Notes: a model not told the origin generated them from the letters alone. A stretch of DNA of 64,000 bases from Adiantum capillus-veneris (GCA_014529385.2 CM043959.1:54316253-54380252), one strand, 5' to 3'; counted from the first letter of the stretch, positions 36,184 to 48,592 are shown. Made by a program: numbers and translations.

Positions 36184-36975
36184 AAGGTAAGTAATCCCTT
36201 GGGCATTTACAAGAATACATCCACCCAAAAGACCACCATGAAAACTAGGAAGCACCCGCCTTGGCATGTTGGCATGGAATTACAACAAACGTCAACCAAT
36301 GCACTTGAGAAAATGATCTTTCCTCTTTACCAAATGATTCTTCAAAACTACAATTTTGAAGTATATACACACCACAAAACAAGCAAGCTTCCACAACTTA
36401 CGCTACATCAAATTGCCTACGGGCTGCCATATCTTGTATCGTACGGGAAATAGAGTGTATCTCCCAAACCACAACTTCAAAAGGGATGCTTTCAAGCCGC
36501 GTAAATGCTATGCATTTTCTTAAACAAAAGTTTTGAAGACCACAAATTTCAAATCTATGCACCTCTATGTGCAACAACATGCTGCCCTAGCATGACTACA
36601 TGTAGGAAAGGCTAGTCAAGGGCAAAAAACTGCATTCAAAAGCATGGAGGAGGCACAATGACCCAATACCTAAAAAATTATTATATTTGGCTGAATTTTA
36701 TTTTAGTTTTTACATGATCTTTATACAAGTCATACTTCAAAAAAATTCACTAATGGGGCAACCCGCCAACTAGCGCTACTCAAGTGACTTGCACTACATG
36801 TACATGTGCTTGCTAAAGAAAGCTAAAAATCTTGCAAAAAGAACGCCCACACAACCACATAGCTTCATTTATATATGTACAAATCTGTTAGGAAATAGGA
36901 CGTAGCTAAGTAGATATTAGAGTAGTTTACTTAATGGAGAGAGATAATTTTCACACACGAGAGATTATAGAGTAG

Positions 36976-37032
<57 letters not shown>

Positions 37033-37730
37033 ACAATATACGCGGTTCACCCAATGTGGGCTACGTCCATGGGAAAGCAACCACTCAATGGCTTTAGTAC
37101 TTTAAATTAGAAGTAGGTTACAAAGGGATTATATCCTTAATGGAGCTCCCGCCTTGCTTCACTCTCACCACCTCATATAAACATTGTTTCATCAACTTCA
37201 GAATGCATTTTGTGTGTAGAAGAGGCCTCCTTTCATAGGCCAAAAGGGTTGCCCTCTCTCATGAGAAGCAGCTGTGTGTAGTCGCCCTTGTGTCTACAAG
37301 TTCAAGTTAGACTCTCCCACGCGCCCATGTGTGGCCACCCTTGAGAAGACAAATCTGCCTAGAAATCGGCCATTGTCCAATAAATTTATCCATCGGCCAC
37401 CAGCCATTGACTTCCAACCACCAGCCACCACCGGCCATTGACTATCGACCATCGGCTAACCGTCCGGTCATTTTTCGACCACTTTTTGACCGCCTTCCAA
37501 CCATAATATTCTGGCAAAAAGGGGATATTCTAGGTGTGAATTTTTGGCTTTTCGGAGAGTGATTTTTCTTACTCACGATGGCTTTTCCCCATAATGGGGG
37601 CCTTTTAAATGTGCATTTTTGAGACTAAAAGTTACAAAGGGGTAAATCAGGCTCCATACTTAAGAAAAACTACCAAAAATGGGGTGTCAAAAATGCGTGC
37701 AACAATGTGAACTGGAACTGGAACTAGTTT
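36184..37730. other. Unclassified, partly LTR-like DNA
   Basis: Contains (GA)n at 36980-37031, followed by GGTTCACCCAATGTGGGCTACGTCC-like sequence. I associate this kind of segment with transcribed parts of plant LTRs, but no LTR ends were found. At 37360-37500 a degenerate motif CGGCCA-CCAGCCATTGAC recurs several times. Confidence 0.4.
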
Positions 37731-37819
37731 TGTTCTTTGTCTAAACGGAAAATCAACAAAGAGTGCGACCACGAGGTATATTGCAAGGTATTACTTTTAA
37801 TATTGTCAAAATATCCTTT

Positions 37820-38830
37820 ACGGTGTCCTTTGTAGTGCTGGATCTCCAGGGAATGAAAGCAGATTATCAGATGTTGTTGGGCCGACCATGGCTTTGACAA
37901 TAGGCAGAATTGGGCAAAGCACACTTTGGTCATATAAAGAGGAATAAGGAATGTTCAAATCCCACACCAACAAGTCAATGAGGAGACCCGATCTATTATT
38001 GCTAAACCAATAAATACGATGGAAGATAGAAGCCAAATTCCTTAAGGAAAATCATGATTTGATGTCAATACGTAGGGTGGATGTAGAAGCATTTAGAAGT
38101 GCTATGTGGATGATGTCCTAACCAAGCCATGGTGGCAAAAATCAACTTGAATACCAATAAGAAAATTGAGAAGTTGGGTGAAGAGATAAAATCTCATCCA
38201 AATATAATGGAGTTGTTAAAGCAGGAACGTGAATTTGAGAAGTAGATGAACAAAGTCTCTCAGGTCAAGGAAGATGCAATTCAAGAAGTGAATCTTGGGA
38301 CAAAGGATAAACCTAAACCTGTCAAGATATGTGCAAATCTTGAAGAGTCTTTTTGGTCCAAATTTCTAAAGCTATTCACAAAATTCATGCATGTGTTCAC
38401 ATGGGACTATTTAGACATAAAGGGTTTGGACCCCAAATTCTATCGTAATATCAATTTGAAGTAGGATGCGGTACCTACGAGGCAAGCTAGGTATCATATA
38501 AATCCAAATTATACCAAAAAAGTAAAAGAGAGCTTGAAAATATTATTGAAGGTGGGATTAATTACTCCAGTTGAAAACACGGAATGGATTTTGCCAATTA
38601 TTGTGGTCCCTAAAAAGAACAAGAAGCTACAAATTTGTGCCAATTATGAGAAGCTAAATGCGGCTATTATGTTTGATCCCTTTCCCTTCTTGCTTCCATT
38701 TTGGACTCCACATTGGATGAAGTTGCAGAACAACAGATCGACTCTCTTGTGATGGATAAAATGGTTATAATCGAGTGTGAATGGCTCTCATGGATCAACC
38801 AAAGATGACATTCCTACATAGGGAGTGCTT
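37820..38830 (+). pseudogene. Ty3/gypsy protease-RT fragment
   Basis: Protease C-terminus (DYQMLLGRPWL near 37860) is followed by a linker and the RT N-terminus. That reads CANLEESFWSKFLKLF...FTWDYLDIKGLDP (38330-38440), then after a stop VGLITPVENTEWILPIIVVPKK (38550-38620) and GYNRV-MALMDQPKMTFL (38762-38815). Similarity ends there, before the catalytic motif. Stops and small indels are present. Confidence 0.75.
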
Positions 38831-41340
38831 GCAAGTTCTATCTTTGCATTCCAACATGACACCTAGGTAACAAAGGTCCTTGGTGGTGAGCTCTTCCATT
38901 TAGCATATAACACTTAGGATTTTTTGTAGCATTTATATTCTGTCTTGATTGGAAATCTAATCATCAATACCTTTGGGAAGTTACATGTACCATCATCTTG
39001 ACTTCTGTGTTGATATATGAAACCGATGATATTGATAGGAATACCATTATAGATGGCTCTATTTTCACCATCTAGACAAGGTGGAACATAAAAGTGTACA
39101 CAATTGACCAAATGATGGAAGCCTAGGGGTCCATTCAGACCTCTGATATAAGCGGTCTAGAAGAAAACCTGCAGTAGGCTTGGAGCACAGTTGAGGAATA
39201 TGAACAAGAAACACTGTGTCTCAACGACCTTGTGCTCGACATGGAAATTCAACAAGAAAATGATTAGATAATGCAGACACAATAAAAGAAAGTTAGAAAA
39301 GTTAAAGGAATAGAATTCAGCACTTGAGGAAGAGAAAGCCCAACTTGCCAATGCTAATAATGCTCAATGGGTATTGCTAAATTAGAGGATAACGGTCTTG
39401 AGCAGTCTGAAATCAATACACAACACTAAAATAGTCTGTATTAGATAGATACATTTATCAATATTTGATGGAAATTTTAGATCAAGAGGGAAATTTGACA
39501 CTAAACATTGAAGACCTTTAGAACTTGGTAGTCTCTTTTTAAGTCTGATTTGGCAGAGAAATTAGAAAAGTTTACAGCTGCATTGGTAAATCAGGCATTA
39601 ATGGAGCACCTCATGCACCAAGAAGATGGTAAGGATGAGGAACCAGAGTAGGGCAAGGAGGATGGAGAAGGGACAAATAACTGTTGGAATGATAATGACG
39701 ATGATGATTGACCTCCTCCAACACCTGGATCAACCAGACATTGATAGTATGCAAGGGGCTAAGGGACCGAGTAGCTAGTCAACAGACAAAAAATAGACCA
39801 GACCCAACAATAGATGGACCATACCCAATCTGGTCAAATGTAATAGATAGATCATACCCAATCTAGTCAAACACAATAGCAAACACAACAAAAATCAAAT
39901 GGGAAACAACAATCTCAAGCTGTTAAAACAAGCTAAGTAAGGGCAAAGCAATAGTGATAGATTCAAATTTAGACACAAATCTTGATTACTTTATCAAATG
40001 TTTAAGTCTAAATAAGAGATTACAAAAAGAGAAGGCACTCTAGATTCAGGAGTATCTAAACGATGATGACCCACACTCAATTCTAGAAAGATTCTAGATG
40101 TTGTACGTGGGAGCCAGAAGAATGGTGATCAATGGAAGATGGCTATCTACAATGAGTAGACTGCTTGCAAGCTTTCTCCTCACCCCAATGCAATTCAACT
40201 GTTGGAACGAGTGCCCAAGTACATAATTTTGATGATGTGTTGCTTAACCCTCAAATGCAACAACTATCTACTATGAATGTTTAAAGCTTAGGGCTATAGA
40301 TGGAGATGCTTGTGGGAAATTAACCTTCATACAGATGTATGAAGGTCGATGTCTTCCATACAGATGTATGAAAGATATCAAATTAGAGATGCAAGATTTA
40401 CTCACCAAAATGTAGATTTCTTGGAGAATCTTGGACTAGAAGGTAAATAATTTACTCAAGAACAATGCATCCAGCAGGCAAGGGAACAAATACTAGGATG
40501 AGTCTGAGAGAGCAAGAAACAACCTTAAAGGAGTCTATTTTATATGGTTAGAATTTTTTTGAGAAATCATGATGCAAGAATTCAAAAGGACAATGTTGGA
40601 ACCAATGCTCAAAGAACAAGTCAACCTCTAGAAATTTAGGCTTCACCTCACACCATTCAAATTCCACCATAGAAGAAGGCTCTAGATAAGAGGAAACGGT
40701 GACACCCTAGAGATCGTGTATGAAAAGCCCAAGAACCAAGGTGTTACACAATTGAAGTTTCAGAGAATTCTGAGATCATTTGCTAAAGAGCGAGCTGGAA
40801 GGAAAGTGGGTGGATTTAGAATACCCATCCCTAAGGATATCAATCATTATTGGAGCATACCTAGAATTTTGGAATATGCCAAAATTCAAAAAAAGGGGAG
40901 AAGGAATGTAGACGGTGGGAACATGCCTTAGTTAAGTGTCAATACAATCATTAGGATTTGGCACTTTTAGATACATTTACCACCATAATTGTGCACTGCA
41001 CAATCAATTAGAGCCCAGTATGGGTATTTGTAAATAGAATCCATTTCTTCATTTGTGGGCTAGTCATTTTGTAATCTCTAAGCATTTGCTATGGGCATCA
41101 TTTAGCTCTTTCATAGCTTTATATGGTGCCATTTGTACACTTTCCAGTACTTGAATACATATCAATTTGAGATTCTTGTCTTCATATTTCCATTTCAATC
41201 TTTGTCTGGTTTGTCTGTTATCTGAAGGCTAAACATGAAGTTTGAACATCTGATCCAATATGATTAACTCCAAGTCACTAACCTAGAATAACTGTTGGAA
41301 GTGATTAGCTGATTCCGCTCACCATGTCCACATCTTGCAC
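38830..41340 (+). other. Degenerate, possibly element-derived DNA
   Basis: No firm domain. On the plus strand 39540-40930 can be read, across many stops, as a charged Gln/Asp-rich protein. A 71-residue frame at 40716-40931 ([23 protein letters not shown]) follows. TGTCAATAC at 40937 with a TATA-like CTTTATATGG near 41118 may be the start of an LTR. A 65-residue minus-strand frame at 38914-39111 is unrecognised. Two short palindromes lie at 40324-40374. Confidence 0.3.
40324..40374 (+). repeat. Duplicated short palindrome
   Basis: CCTTCATAC-AGAT-GTATGAAGG (40324-40345) is a perfect 9-bp-arm hairpin. A near-identical one follows at 40353-40374. Confidence 0.7.
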
Positions 41341-41776
41341 AATGCCACAAACCTTCAAGGTGGTTGCCTTCGAAAAAAGGCTCCACTTCTCATTTTTTTA
41401 AAAGAGTGCAAAGCATCCTTGCCAACAGGATACTGGGCATCTCATGCAATGAGTGCACTCCGTCCTAGACATGAAGGCGATCAAGAGCATCTTGAATTTC
41501 ACTCACCATTATAACCAATTTGTGCATTGCCAAAGGCCTTCAAATTGCATTTGGAAAAAGGATGGCATGTAAAGATGCAAGCATAGAGGATTGCATATGA
41601 AAAGAGTCTTACCATACACCGAGCGATATTTTCCGAGCGAACCAAAATCCGAGCAAATATTTATATGGCATGGGCCCATGTTGTCCTATGTGGTGCGGTT
41701 TGAGTGCCATCCTTAACATCAAGGATGAAGCAGAGGGGGGCATGCCACCTAGGGACCATGTCTATAGTTTTCTTCT

Positions 41777-41818
<42 letters not shown>

Positions 41819-42046
41819 GAATATGCAGAACCACCTTCAAATCCTAGTAGAGCGATGATCTATTTGTGTTGATTCTTGTCTTCACGTCATCATTCAAGAG
41901 ACATGACTTGTGAGGTTTTGACTCCGAGAGCTGTAGAGCATAGACATTTCTCAGGCTCTTTGTCTCTCCTCTCGCATCTCCTCGCTCTTTCTCTCTTGTT
42001 GCAAATGTGTTCTCTTTTCTCTTTGACCATAGCGCACAAGAGAGGG

Positions 42047-42114
<68 letters not shown>

Positions 42115-42430
42115 TACACATGTGCTCGTGAATGTAGGCTAAGGTCTAAGCCAGAGGTTTAACCACTTGGGCTACTCCCATTCGCTGAGAAAAATGCACA
42201 GCTTTTTGTTTTCAAGTCCAATGTGAGAGTAACATTAACGGCCATTTGCAAAAGGAAGGTGGGGCAAGCGCTCTAGTGTGAAAGGATGTGAAGCCATTCC
42301 AAAATACAAAAGTGAATGGACTTTTTAAAGAAAAACTCTTCAATGTGTATAGAAATTTAAAAGAAAGAAGTGAGAAAAAAACCAGGGTCCATTGTATTAT
42401 AACTAGGCGAAATTGTAAAATTTCGGCTAG
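41340..42430. other. Unclassified DNA with (CT)n tracts
   Basis: No gene recognised. (CT)n at 41781-41817 and 42050-42110. Confidence 0.45.
42050..42110 (+). repeat. (CT)n microsatellite
   Basis: About 30 CT units. Confidence 0.97.
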
Positions 42431-42477
42431 ATTTTGAGCTTGTCCTTAAAAAAGCTGAGAAATTTACACAAAGTTTT

Positions 42478-42870
42478 AGTGTCATTATCGATCAAATATT
42501 CAATTTTTGACCCCAAGTTTGCCCTTATTTTTTGGTTAGGAAAAATGTATTTTTCTATTCTCTCTCTCTCTCTCTCCTTTTGTAGTTTTAGAAAATTATC
42601 TTTCTCAAAGGGTGTGCACTGATGTTTATCCTTTGTAGGACATTTAAAAAAAAAACACACATGGAAGAGTGTCATTACCAGGAAAAGCTTCAAATTTTGA
42701 CCTAAAATCCGGGAGGAATGCAAGTTTGCCCTTATTTTCACCGATCAAAAAATTATATATTTTTCTATTTAGTGCTCTCTCTCTCTCTCTCTCCACAGTT
42801 TAAAAAAAAATCCTCAAAGGGTGTGCGCCAACGTTTACCCTTAGTTGGACATTTTTTAAAAAACACGTTG
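42478..42870 (+). repeat. Tandem duplication, about 190-bp period, each unit carrying (CT)n
   Basis: Units start near 42478 and 42668. They share AGTGTCATTA, CAAATTTTGACC-like, AAGTTTGCCCTTATTTT, TTTTTCTATT, (CT)7-9, CTCAAAGGGTGTGC and GGACATTTTTTAAAAAACAC blocks. A more distant relative (AATCCTCAAA after (CT)n) lies near 47690-47830. Confidence 0.8.
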
Positions 42871-42899
42871 AAAAGATTTACTATTCACTTTTGTCTTTA

Positions 42900-44364
42900 G
42901 TATAAAGAGAGTATGTCTGTTCAATTTTACTTTTGGGTGTCATTAGGTGGAATCTAAGGGAGATTCCATATGAGCCTAAAAGGGAAAGCGAGCCTAGGGA
43001 GGCGAAGGATGCTTGGTGAGAGATCTTTTTGGATGTGTAAAGGCAGTGTGCGACAGTTCGAGGAGGGAAATGAACCTATGTGTGATGATGAAGGTGAGGT
43101 CCGGGAGGGAAGACATGCCAAGCTGAGGCATCGCACAAGCACCACGTTAAACAAGGAGGCAACGCCAAAGAGAAGGGTGTTGGCTTCTACAGACTAGAAG
43201 GATGAGGCCCAAGTGAAGCCAAAGAAGGAGAGCGAGTAGCAAGTGTCCGTTGAGTGTAGGCAGCTAGGTCTGTGTGTGTGTGTGTGTGTGTGTGTTTTGA
43301 ACACATGCCGCATGCATGCGGCATGTGTGTTGAACGCATGCCACATGCAATGCGGTCTCTCTTTTGTCTTTGGTGTGGGAAGACGAGCCCGCGTGCATGA
43401 CACTTTGTATCTTTAGCATTGCCTCCCGATGAACTCGTGCATGGTGTACGATACTGCTTGATGCTGCAGACCAAGGCTGAAGTCAGCAGGTTATTGGGCT
43501 TGCAAGCGAAGTTATTGCAAAGAGGCAAGCTTACCAGTAGGCAGCTCCCCCTAAAGATGACCAAGGCTGAACATCCCGCAGGGGTGGCATCGTGCAGAAC
43601 CCGCCAAGTGGGATGACACTAATTTTGATTTTGATTGTCACGCTTCCCCTTTCTAGCATGCAAGAAGTCCAAGGTGCGTGCAAAAGATAGAGAGGCTCAC
43701 CTGAGGCAGAGCTAAGAAGGGTAGCGAGGAGAGGGAGGGGGGACACAACTCTCAGCGGAAGAAGGGCAAGTGAGCATGGCCAAAGGAGGGCTGCAGGATG
43801 CGAGGTGTGTGGAGCAGAGGAGGGCACCATGAGGATCTTGAGGGGGGGTGAAGCAGCAGACCAGTCACCAGATGTGTGCAGTCTTGCGGGGGACATATGC
43901 ACACGCAAAAATTGGGGCGAAGCCAGAGCATTTAGTTTCACAAAACTAGGAGAAGGGATATGCTCGTCTAATCAATTAATGGGTTGTGGAATGGACCCAC
44001 TATGTTAGTCTGAAAATTTGCATGGCATCTAACGTATCCATTTTGGTTCAATTTATTTGGGTGGTATCTAGCAAGATTCAGTCGTAAGATTAGGAAGTGA
44101 AATGAAAAGGGAAGGGGTGGGTTGAGGTGGGCCCGAGGGGCACGTGTGGAACACAATAAAGGAGGCAGATGTAGATTTTGAAGGTAGATTCCAAGTGTTG
44201 GCATCCGGGGCAAAAGTAAGGCACGGTAGCATTGCGAGGGTCAATGGCCAACATTTTCTTTTGCGCAAGCTTTAGAATTCTGTCTGGCTTCTGACAAAGT
44301 GACAATCTTTTTGTGCCTGAAATGATTGCCCTCGCTCCTACCTTGGTGATGTTTGCAAGAAACA

Positions 44365-44407
<43 letters not shown>

Positions 44408-44589
44408 CTGACTTACGTGATTTGAATCGCTTGGGTGCTCATGACTTGTGCCATTTGCAGCTCCTATCCTGCGCCATGAGAGAGAACCCTTTACATCAGT
44501 CAACTGCTAGCAACAAGCTCTGCGAGGTAATGTGCAAAATTGGAAAAGGGGATGAGAGCGATTGATGGTGAGGGCTATAGGGAGGGGAA
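42900..44589. other. Unclassified DNA
   Basis: No retroelement domain is seen. Contains (GT)n at 43271-43295, a 28-bp perfect palindrome at 43301-43328 and (CT)n at 44373-44403. Open frames are short and not convincing. Confidence 0.4.
43301..43328 (+). repeat. Perfect 28-bp palindrome next to (GT)n
   Basis: Arms ACACATGCCGCATG and CATGCGGCATGTGT are exact reverse complements without spacer. A diverged partial copy follows at about 43332-43354. Confidence 0.95.
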
Positions 44590-44741
44590 GAAAGAGACGT
44601 GGAGTGCAGGCCGCGAATGATGCTTGCTGATGCTTAGCAAGAACGAAGGTGAAGCTAAGAGTGCAGAAAGAGACGTGGAGTGCAGGCCGAGGACGGGGCT
44701 TGGTGATGCTTAGCAGGAATGGAGGTGAAGCTAAGAAAGGG
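44590..44741 (+). repeat. 76-bp tandem duplication
   Basis: Units 44590-44665 and 44666-44741 share GAAAGAGACGTGGAGTGCAG, TGATGCTTAGCA and GGTGAAGCTAAGA. Differences are mainly substitutions. Confidence 0.92.
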
Positions 44742-44998
44742 AAGAATCTTTGCAGATTTCAGTTAATAGAATTCAAATAGAGCCACTAGGTAGTGCCACT
44801 TTTCAAACCATTAGTATTAAAGGGAATCTTGGAGGATGCCTTCAATGGCTTCGAAGTGAAAAAGCCAGGAAGAGACACGTAGAGGGGAGGAGATGCCAAG
44901 TGTGTGGGGTAGCACACAGAGAGGGGGATTTTTTTTTTCCCTTAGCTTTGGTCAGATTGCGAGGGTCGTGTCTGGTAGCAACAAGTTGCAAATCAAGA

Positions 44999-45027
44999 GG
45001 GGGGAGGGGGGGGGGGGGGGGGGGGCG

Positions 45028-45060
<33 letters not shown>
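44999..45060 (+). repeat. Poly-G run followed by (GA)n
   Basis: A G-run with single A and C interruptions (44999-45030) precedes about 14 GA units. Same build as 9377-9455. Confidence 0.95.
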
Positions 45061-45064
<4 letters not shown>

Positions 45065-45258
45065 TGTGTAGATGGGATCTTCAACAAGTCATTGCTCGAG
45101 CATAGAGAAAGAAAGAGAGGGAGACAAGATCGTTATTTGCATCGTGCCCACATCGCGAGACAAAGAGACATTGGACGCAGAAGTAGAGTAGCTGAATAAC
45201 ATGAATCATAACCTAAGAGTTAAAAAAGAAAAAACCTATTCACATTTGAACTAACCGC

Positions 45259-45365
45259 AAAAAGACAAAGTCTAAAATTAAAAAAAATAAAGCCTCCTAA
45301 AGTACCTGCGCCGGCGCAATCCTTTAGGAGTTTTTTTTTTTTTTTTTGGAAACTTTGTCTTTTTA
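45259..45365 (+). repeat. Foldback sequence, about 53-bp imperfect arms
   Basis: The outer arms AAAAAGACAAAGT and ACTTTGTCTTTTT are exact complements. Inner arms CTCCTAAAG and CTTTAGGAG pair, and the centre is TGCGCCGGCGCA. Between them lie A-rich and T-rich stretches that also pair. The whole 107 bp can form one hairpin with minimal loop. No target duplication is evident. It may be a small miniature transposon or hairpin-RNA source. Confidence 0.75.
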
Positions 45366-45996
45366 GAGAGACATACATATCACCGTCATACGCCCCCCCT
45401 GCATCCTTGTCCCTTTTGGCCTTAAAAAGAAATGGTGTACATGTCAGGAAAAGAGAGAGAGAGATGCGCAGGGCGGAATTGCGCTTGGACCTAGGATGGT
45501 AGAGAGGGAGAGTTAGAGACAAAGATCGTGCACAAAATCATGGGAGAGAGAGAATCTCGTATGTGCCTTGCAAACCTCCTCGTGCTCATGCACTAGACAT
45601 CGACATCTCCCTCTCTTCGCCGCCTATGTTGCCGCCTTTTCCTTCACTGTGCAAAGCGAGGGTAAAACAACATACATACACCCCCTTTTGCACACGACGG
45701 AGATTTGTTCCCTTCGAAATAACGCCACCTATCAAAGCCCTCATCTCTCCCTTTGTCTACGCCGTTAGTTGATTGCCCTCGATTGCGAGCATTGCTGCAC
45801 ATTGCAGCAACCTCTTCCTCATCCCTCCTCCACTTGAGAGCAACTTGCTGCTCAACAAATTGTCATTGCCTTTCTCTTCACATCAACAAGACAAGGAGCC
45901 AGCAAATGGGTGCCTCCCATACTCTAGAACACCATGCCCTCAGACTTGTTGCATGCTCTCGGTGGCAGTCTCTGCCCTACTACAAGTCACAACTCC

Positions 45997-46032
<36 letters not shown>

Positions 46033-46214
46033 CAAACACACGTCCTCAAACCTACAACTAGGGTCCACACAAAAGCTGACGCACCAAATCGATGATCCGT
46101 CACTCATCAACAACCGACGCGCTATTTCTCTTCATGCCTCTCTCTACATGTCCTCCTGCCTTCTAGCATCACAAAAATCTTTGTGCTCTCACTCTAAATC
46201 AATCTAAAAATAAA

Positions 46215-47268
46215 AGAGAATGCCAAAATAGCCCCAATATTTTCTCATAAATTCCCAAAAATGCCCTTTAAATTTTTCAAATTTTCCCAAATACCGGTTG
46301 GTTGTGGCAGTGAGAAAATAAAAAATCCATAAGAAGATCGATTGTATGATAATGCAAGATGCTAAAACCAGAATTTGAGTTGGCTATGCAAGCTTTGGAA
46401 ATGAATTGTTTCATTATTGGCTTTCTAAAAGAAACCCTTAGTGCTGGGCTGGGTTAGGGGGACTTTCTTAGTTTTGAGTGCATGATGGAGACTTGCCTTT
46501 CATTTCAGATCTTGTCTTTAATTTTCTTGCATTCTATTGTTTTACTATGCTAAAGTGAAGTTTCACCTTGCATAATTTTAGTAAATTTTACATACACACA
46601 TGTTTTTTTTTGCATTCTATTGTTTAAGAATGCTAAAGTGAAGCTTTATCTTGCATAATTCTAATAAATTATATACACACATATATTAATTAGTTCTTTT
46701 TATTTCACCTTTTATTTCACAACTTCACATGGCTTTACATTTTTTGCATTTTATAGCTTGATTTCAATTAATGTTAACATTCAAGAAAGTCTCTTTTATT
46801 AAGCGATTGCTGAACGAGTTCCTTCTCACAAAGAAAAAACCAAAAATATTAGCAAAAATTTTGAGATTTGTAAAATATTTGGACGACTTTCTCACATATT
46901 TCGTCCGTTTTTTTTTCATTTACCATGGTTTATAGCTAGCTAGTTTCGATTTTCAATCGGCTCAAGACTAAGCTGATGCAATCCTTTTTCAAATACTGAT
47001 ACTAGTTTAAACAATTCTATCACTTTCTTATTGTTTTTAAAAGCCGTCGTGAATCTTTCACTTGTTTTTAGACATAATTGTGAGGCAATTTGTAACGAAT
47101 TACATGCTAAACACCCAAAAACGGATCTCAATTGTCAAAAAAGAATAAAGGAAATCTTGAAGAACCATACCAAAATAGATACAAGGGTATTTTTGGAATT
47201 TTTGAAATTTATGGGGTATTTCACGGATTTCAGAAAATTTGAAGGACATTTTGCTTGCCCTCCTCTAT
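46215..47268. other. Possible element with degenerate terminal inverted repeats
   Basis: The left end (CCAAAAATGCCC near 46255) and the right end (reverse complement CCAAAAATACCC near 47185-47196), with the flanking CATAAATT and CAAAAT blocks, form an imperfect inverted repeat of about 60-70 bp. No transposase and no clear target duplication. An 83-bp tandem duplication lies inside at 46528-46690. Confidence 0.3.
46528..46690 (+). repeat. 83-bp tandem duplication
   Basis: Two units (46528, 46611) share TGCATTCTATTGTTT, TGCTAAAGTGAAG, CTTGCATAATT and TACACACAT. Confidence 0.85.
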
Positions 47269-47474
47269 AGACTGACATACAAACAGGTTGCTACCTTGCT
47301 CTACAGCACGACGCCCTCCACACCACTTGCTCTACTTTAATCTGCGTCTGCCTTTGGCAACAGATAGGTGCAAGCACTTGCTAATCGCCTCCCAATCGCA
47401 CATGGAGGAAAAAACTATTGACAGAAAAAAATCTTGTTGTGTCTCTATGTTGTTGGATTAACGCACGATCACCA

Positions 47475-47526
<52 letters not shown>

Positions 47527-47683
47527 TCTGACTTCCCCTCAAAAGGGAATTAGTCACTTGAACACAAAGCCAAACCTTAGCTTTTGCTTTCCTTTTCCCA
47601 TGCTACAAGGGACCTTCGTAGATTCTCCCTAGCGTGCCTGCTTGCAAAATTAGAGAGACGAGTTCAAAAGTGAATAGGTTTTT

Positions 47684-47733
<50 letters not shown>

Positions 47734-48315
47734 TAAAGGCAAAGTGAATAGACTTTTCTTTTTTAAAGTTAGCAATGTGTTATAGAAAAAAAAATCCTCA
47801 AAACATATGTGTCGATGCAGCCCTTTCGAGGGAGATGTTTTTTACTATACAATGAGAGAGCGCGAAAGTTGGACGAATTCACTGTTTCTATTATTAATAA
47901 AAATGCATAATGGACAATTTTGATTCTTGCCCTATCTTTCGATAATAGTAGCCCACGACTAACAAGGCCTCATTGTGTTACGTCCACAACCAGTGTTCAT
48001 AGAAAATTGATCTTTAGTGTATTTTTTAAGGACAAAAATTAAAAATTATCGGCTAGTTTGGAGGGTCACCTTGATGGAAACCGACTAAATTTGGAGGATT
48101 TTAGTGTAAAAATCAGTAAAAGCCTATAAATTTTTACTAAAAATTGGGAGATTTCCAATGCTCTCCTTTTTTCCGTTGGTTGCTAAAAATGTTTTTGGTG
48201 AGCACGACGCACGGCAACAATCTCGCCCTACCTTTTGAGTAAGGCCACACACTGTTAAGAGTTGGGTGGAATACTTCCCGCCACCTAGTCATCAAAGGTT
48301 TTTTAGAACCAAACT

Positions 48316-48316
<1 letters not shown>
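47269..48316. other. Unclassified DNA with (CT)n tracts
   Basis: No gene recognised. (CT)n at 47479-47522 and 47690-47730. Confidence 0.45.

Positions 48317-48364
<48 letters not shown>
48317..48364 (+). repeat. (GA)n microsatellite
   Basis: About 24 GA units. Confidence 0.97.
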
Positions 48365-48368
<4 letters not shown>

Positions 48369-48547
48369 CTCTCAAAAGAAATCATGTTATAGCCCTCGCC
48401 CAACAATCTTTGCACTTAAGGAAGGTGATGGCACAACAGGATGTGGATTTGGTGGCATACAGTCTTGCTGAGAAGGAGCAGGGTCTTTTTGTGTGCAGGC
48501 TACATCACATGAATTGACATAGAGTCATCAAGTATGTGTTGTACATT

Positions 48548-48549
<2 letters not shown>

Positions 48550-48588
<39 letters not shown>
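48550..48588 (+). repeat. (GA)n microsatellite at integrase breakpoint
   Basis: About 19 GA units. Integrase coding begins at the very next bases. Confidence 0.95.

Positions 48589-48592
<4 letters not shown>

Larger units (their letters stand above)
44742..46200. other. Unclassified DNA
   Basis: No gene recognised. Contains poly-G/(GA)n at 44999-45060, a foldback at 45259-45365 and (CA)n at 45999-46029. Confidence 0.4.

Noticed and set aside
38914-39111. 65-residue minus-strand frame with CVHFYVPPCLDGENRAIYNG
   Set aside because: It reads protein-like, but there is no recognised domain, no continuation on either side and no second copy in the window; kept only as part of the unclassified region.
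42120-42190. tRNA-like A-box on the minus strand (TAGCCCAAGTGG followed by TTAAACCTCTGG), possible SINE head
   Set aside because: No B-box (GGTTCGANNCC-like), no poly-A end and no target duplication were seen; a single short match is insufficient.
45549-46207. Overlapping plus-strand frames (45563-45772, 45753-46061, 45773-46207) as a genuine gene
   Set aside because: The frames overlap, depend on a (CA)n tract, lack any domain, and no splice or promoter context is convincing.
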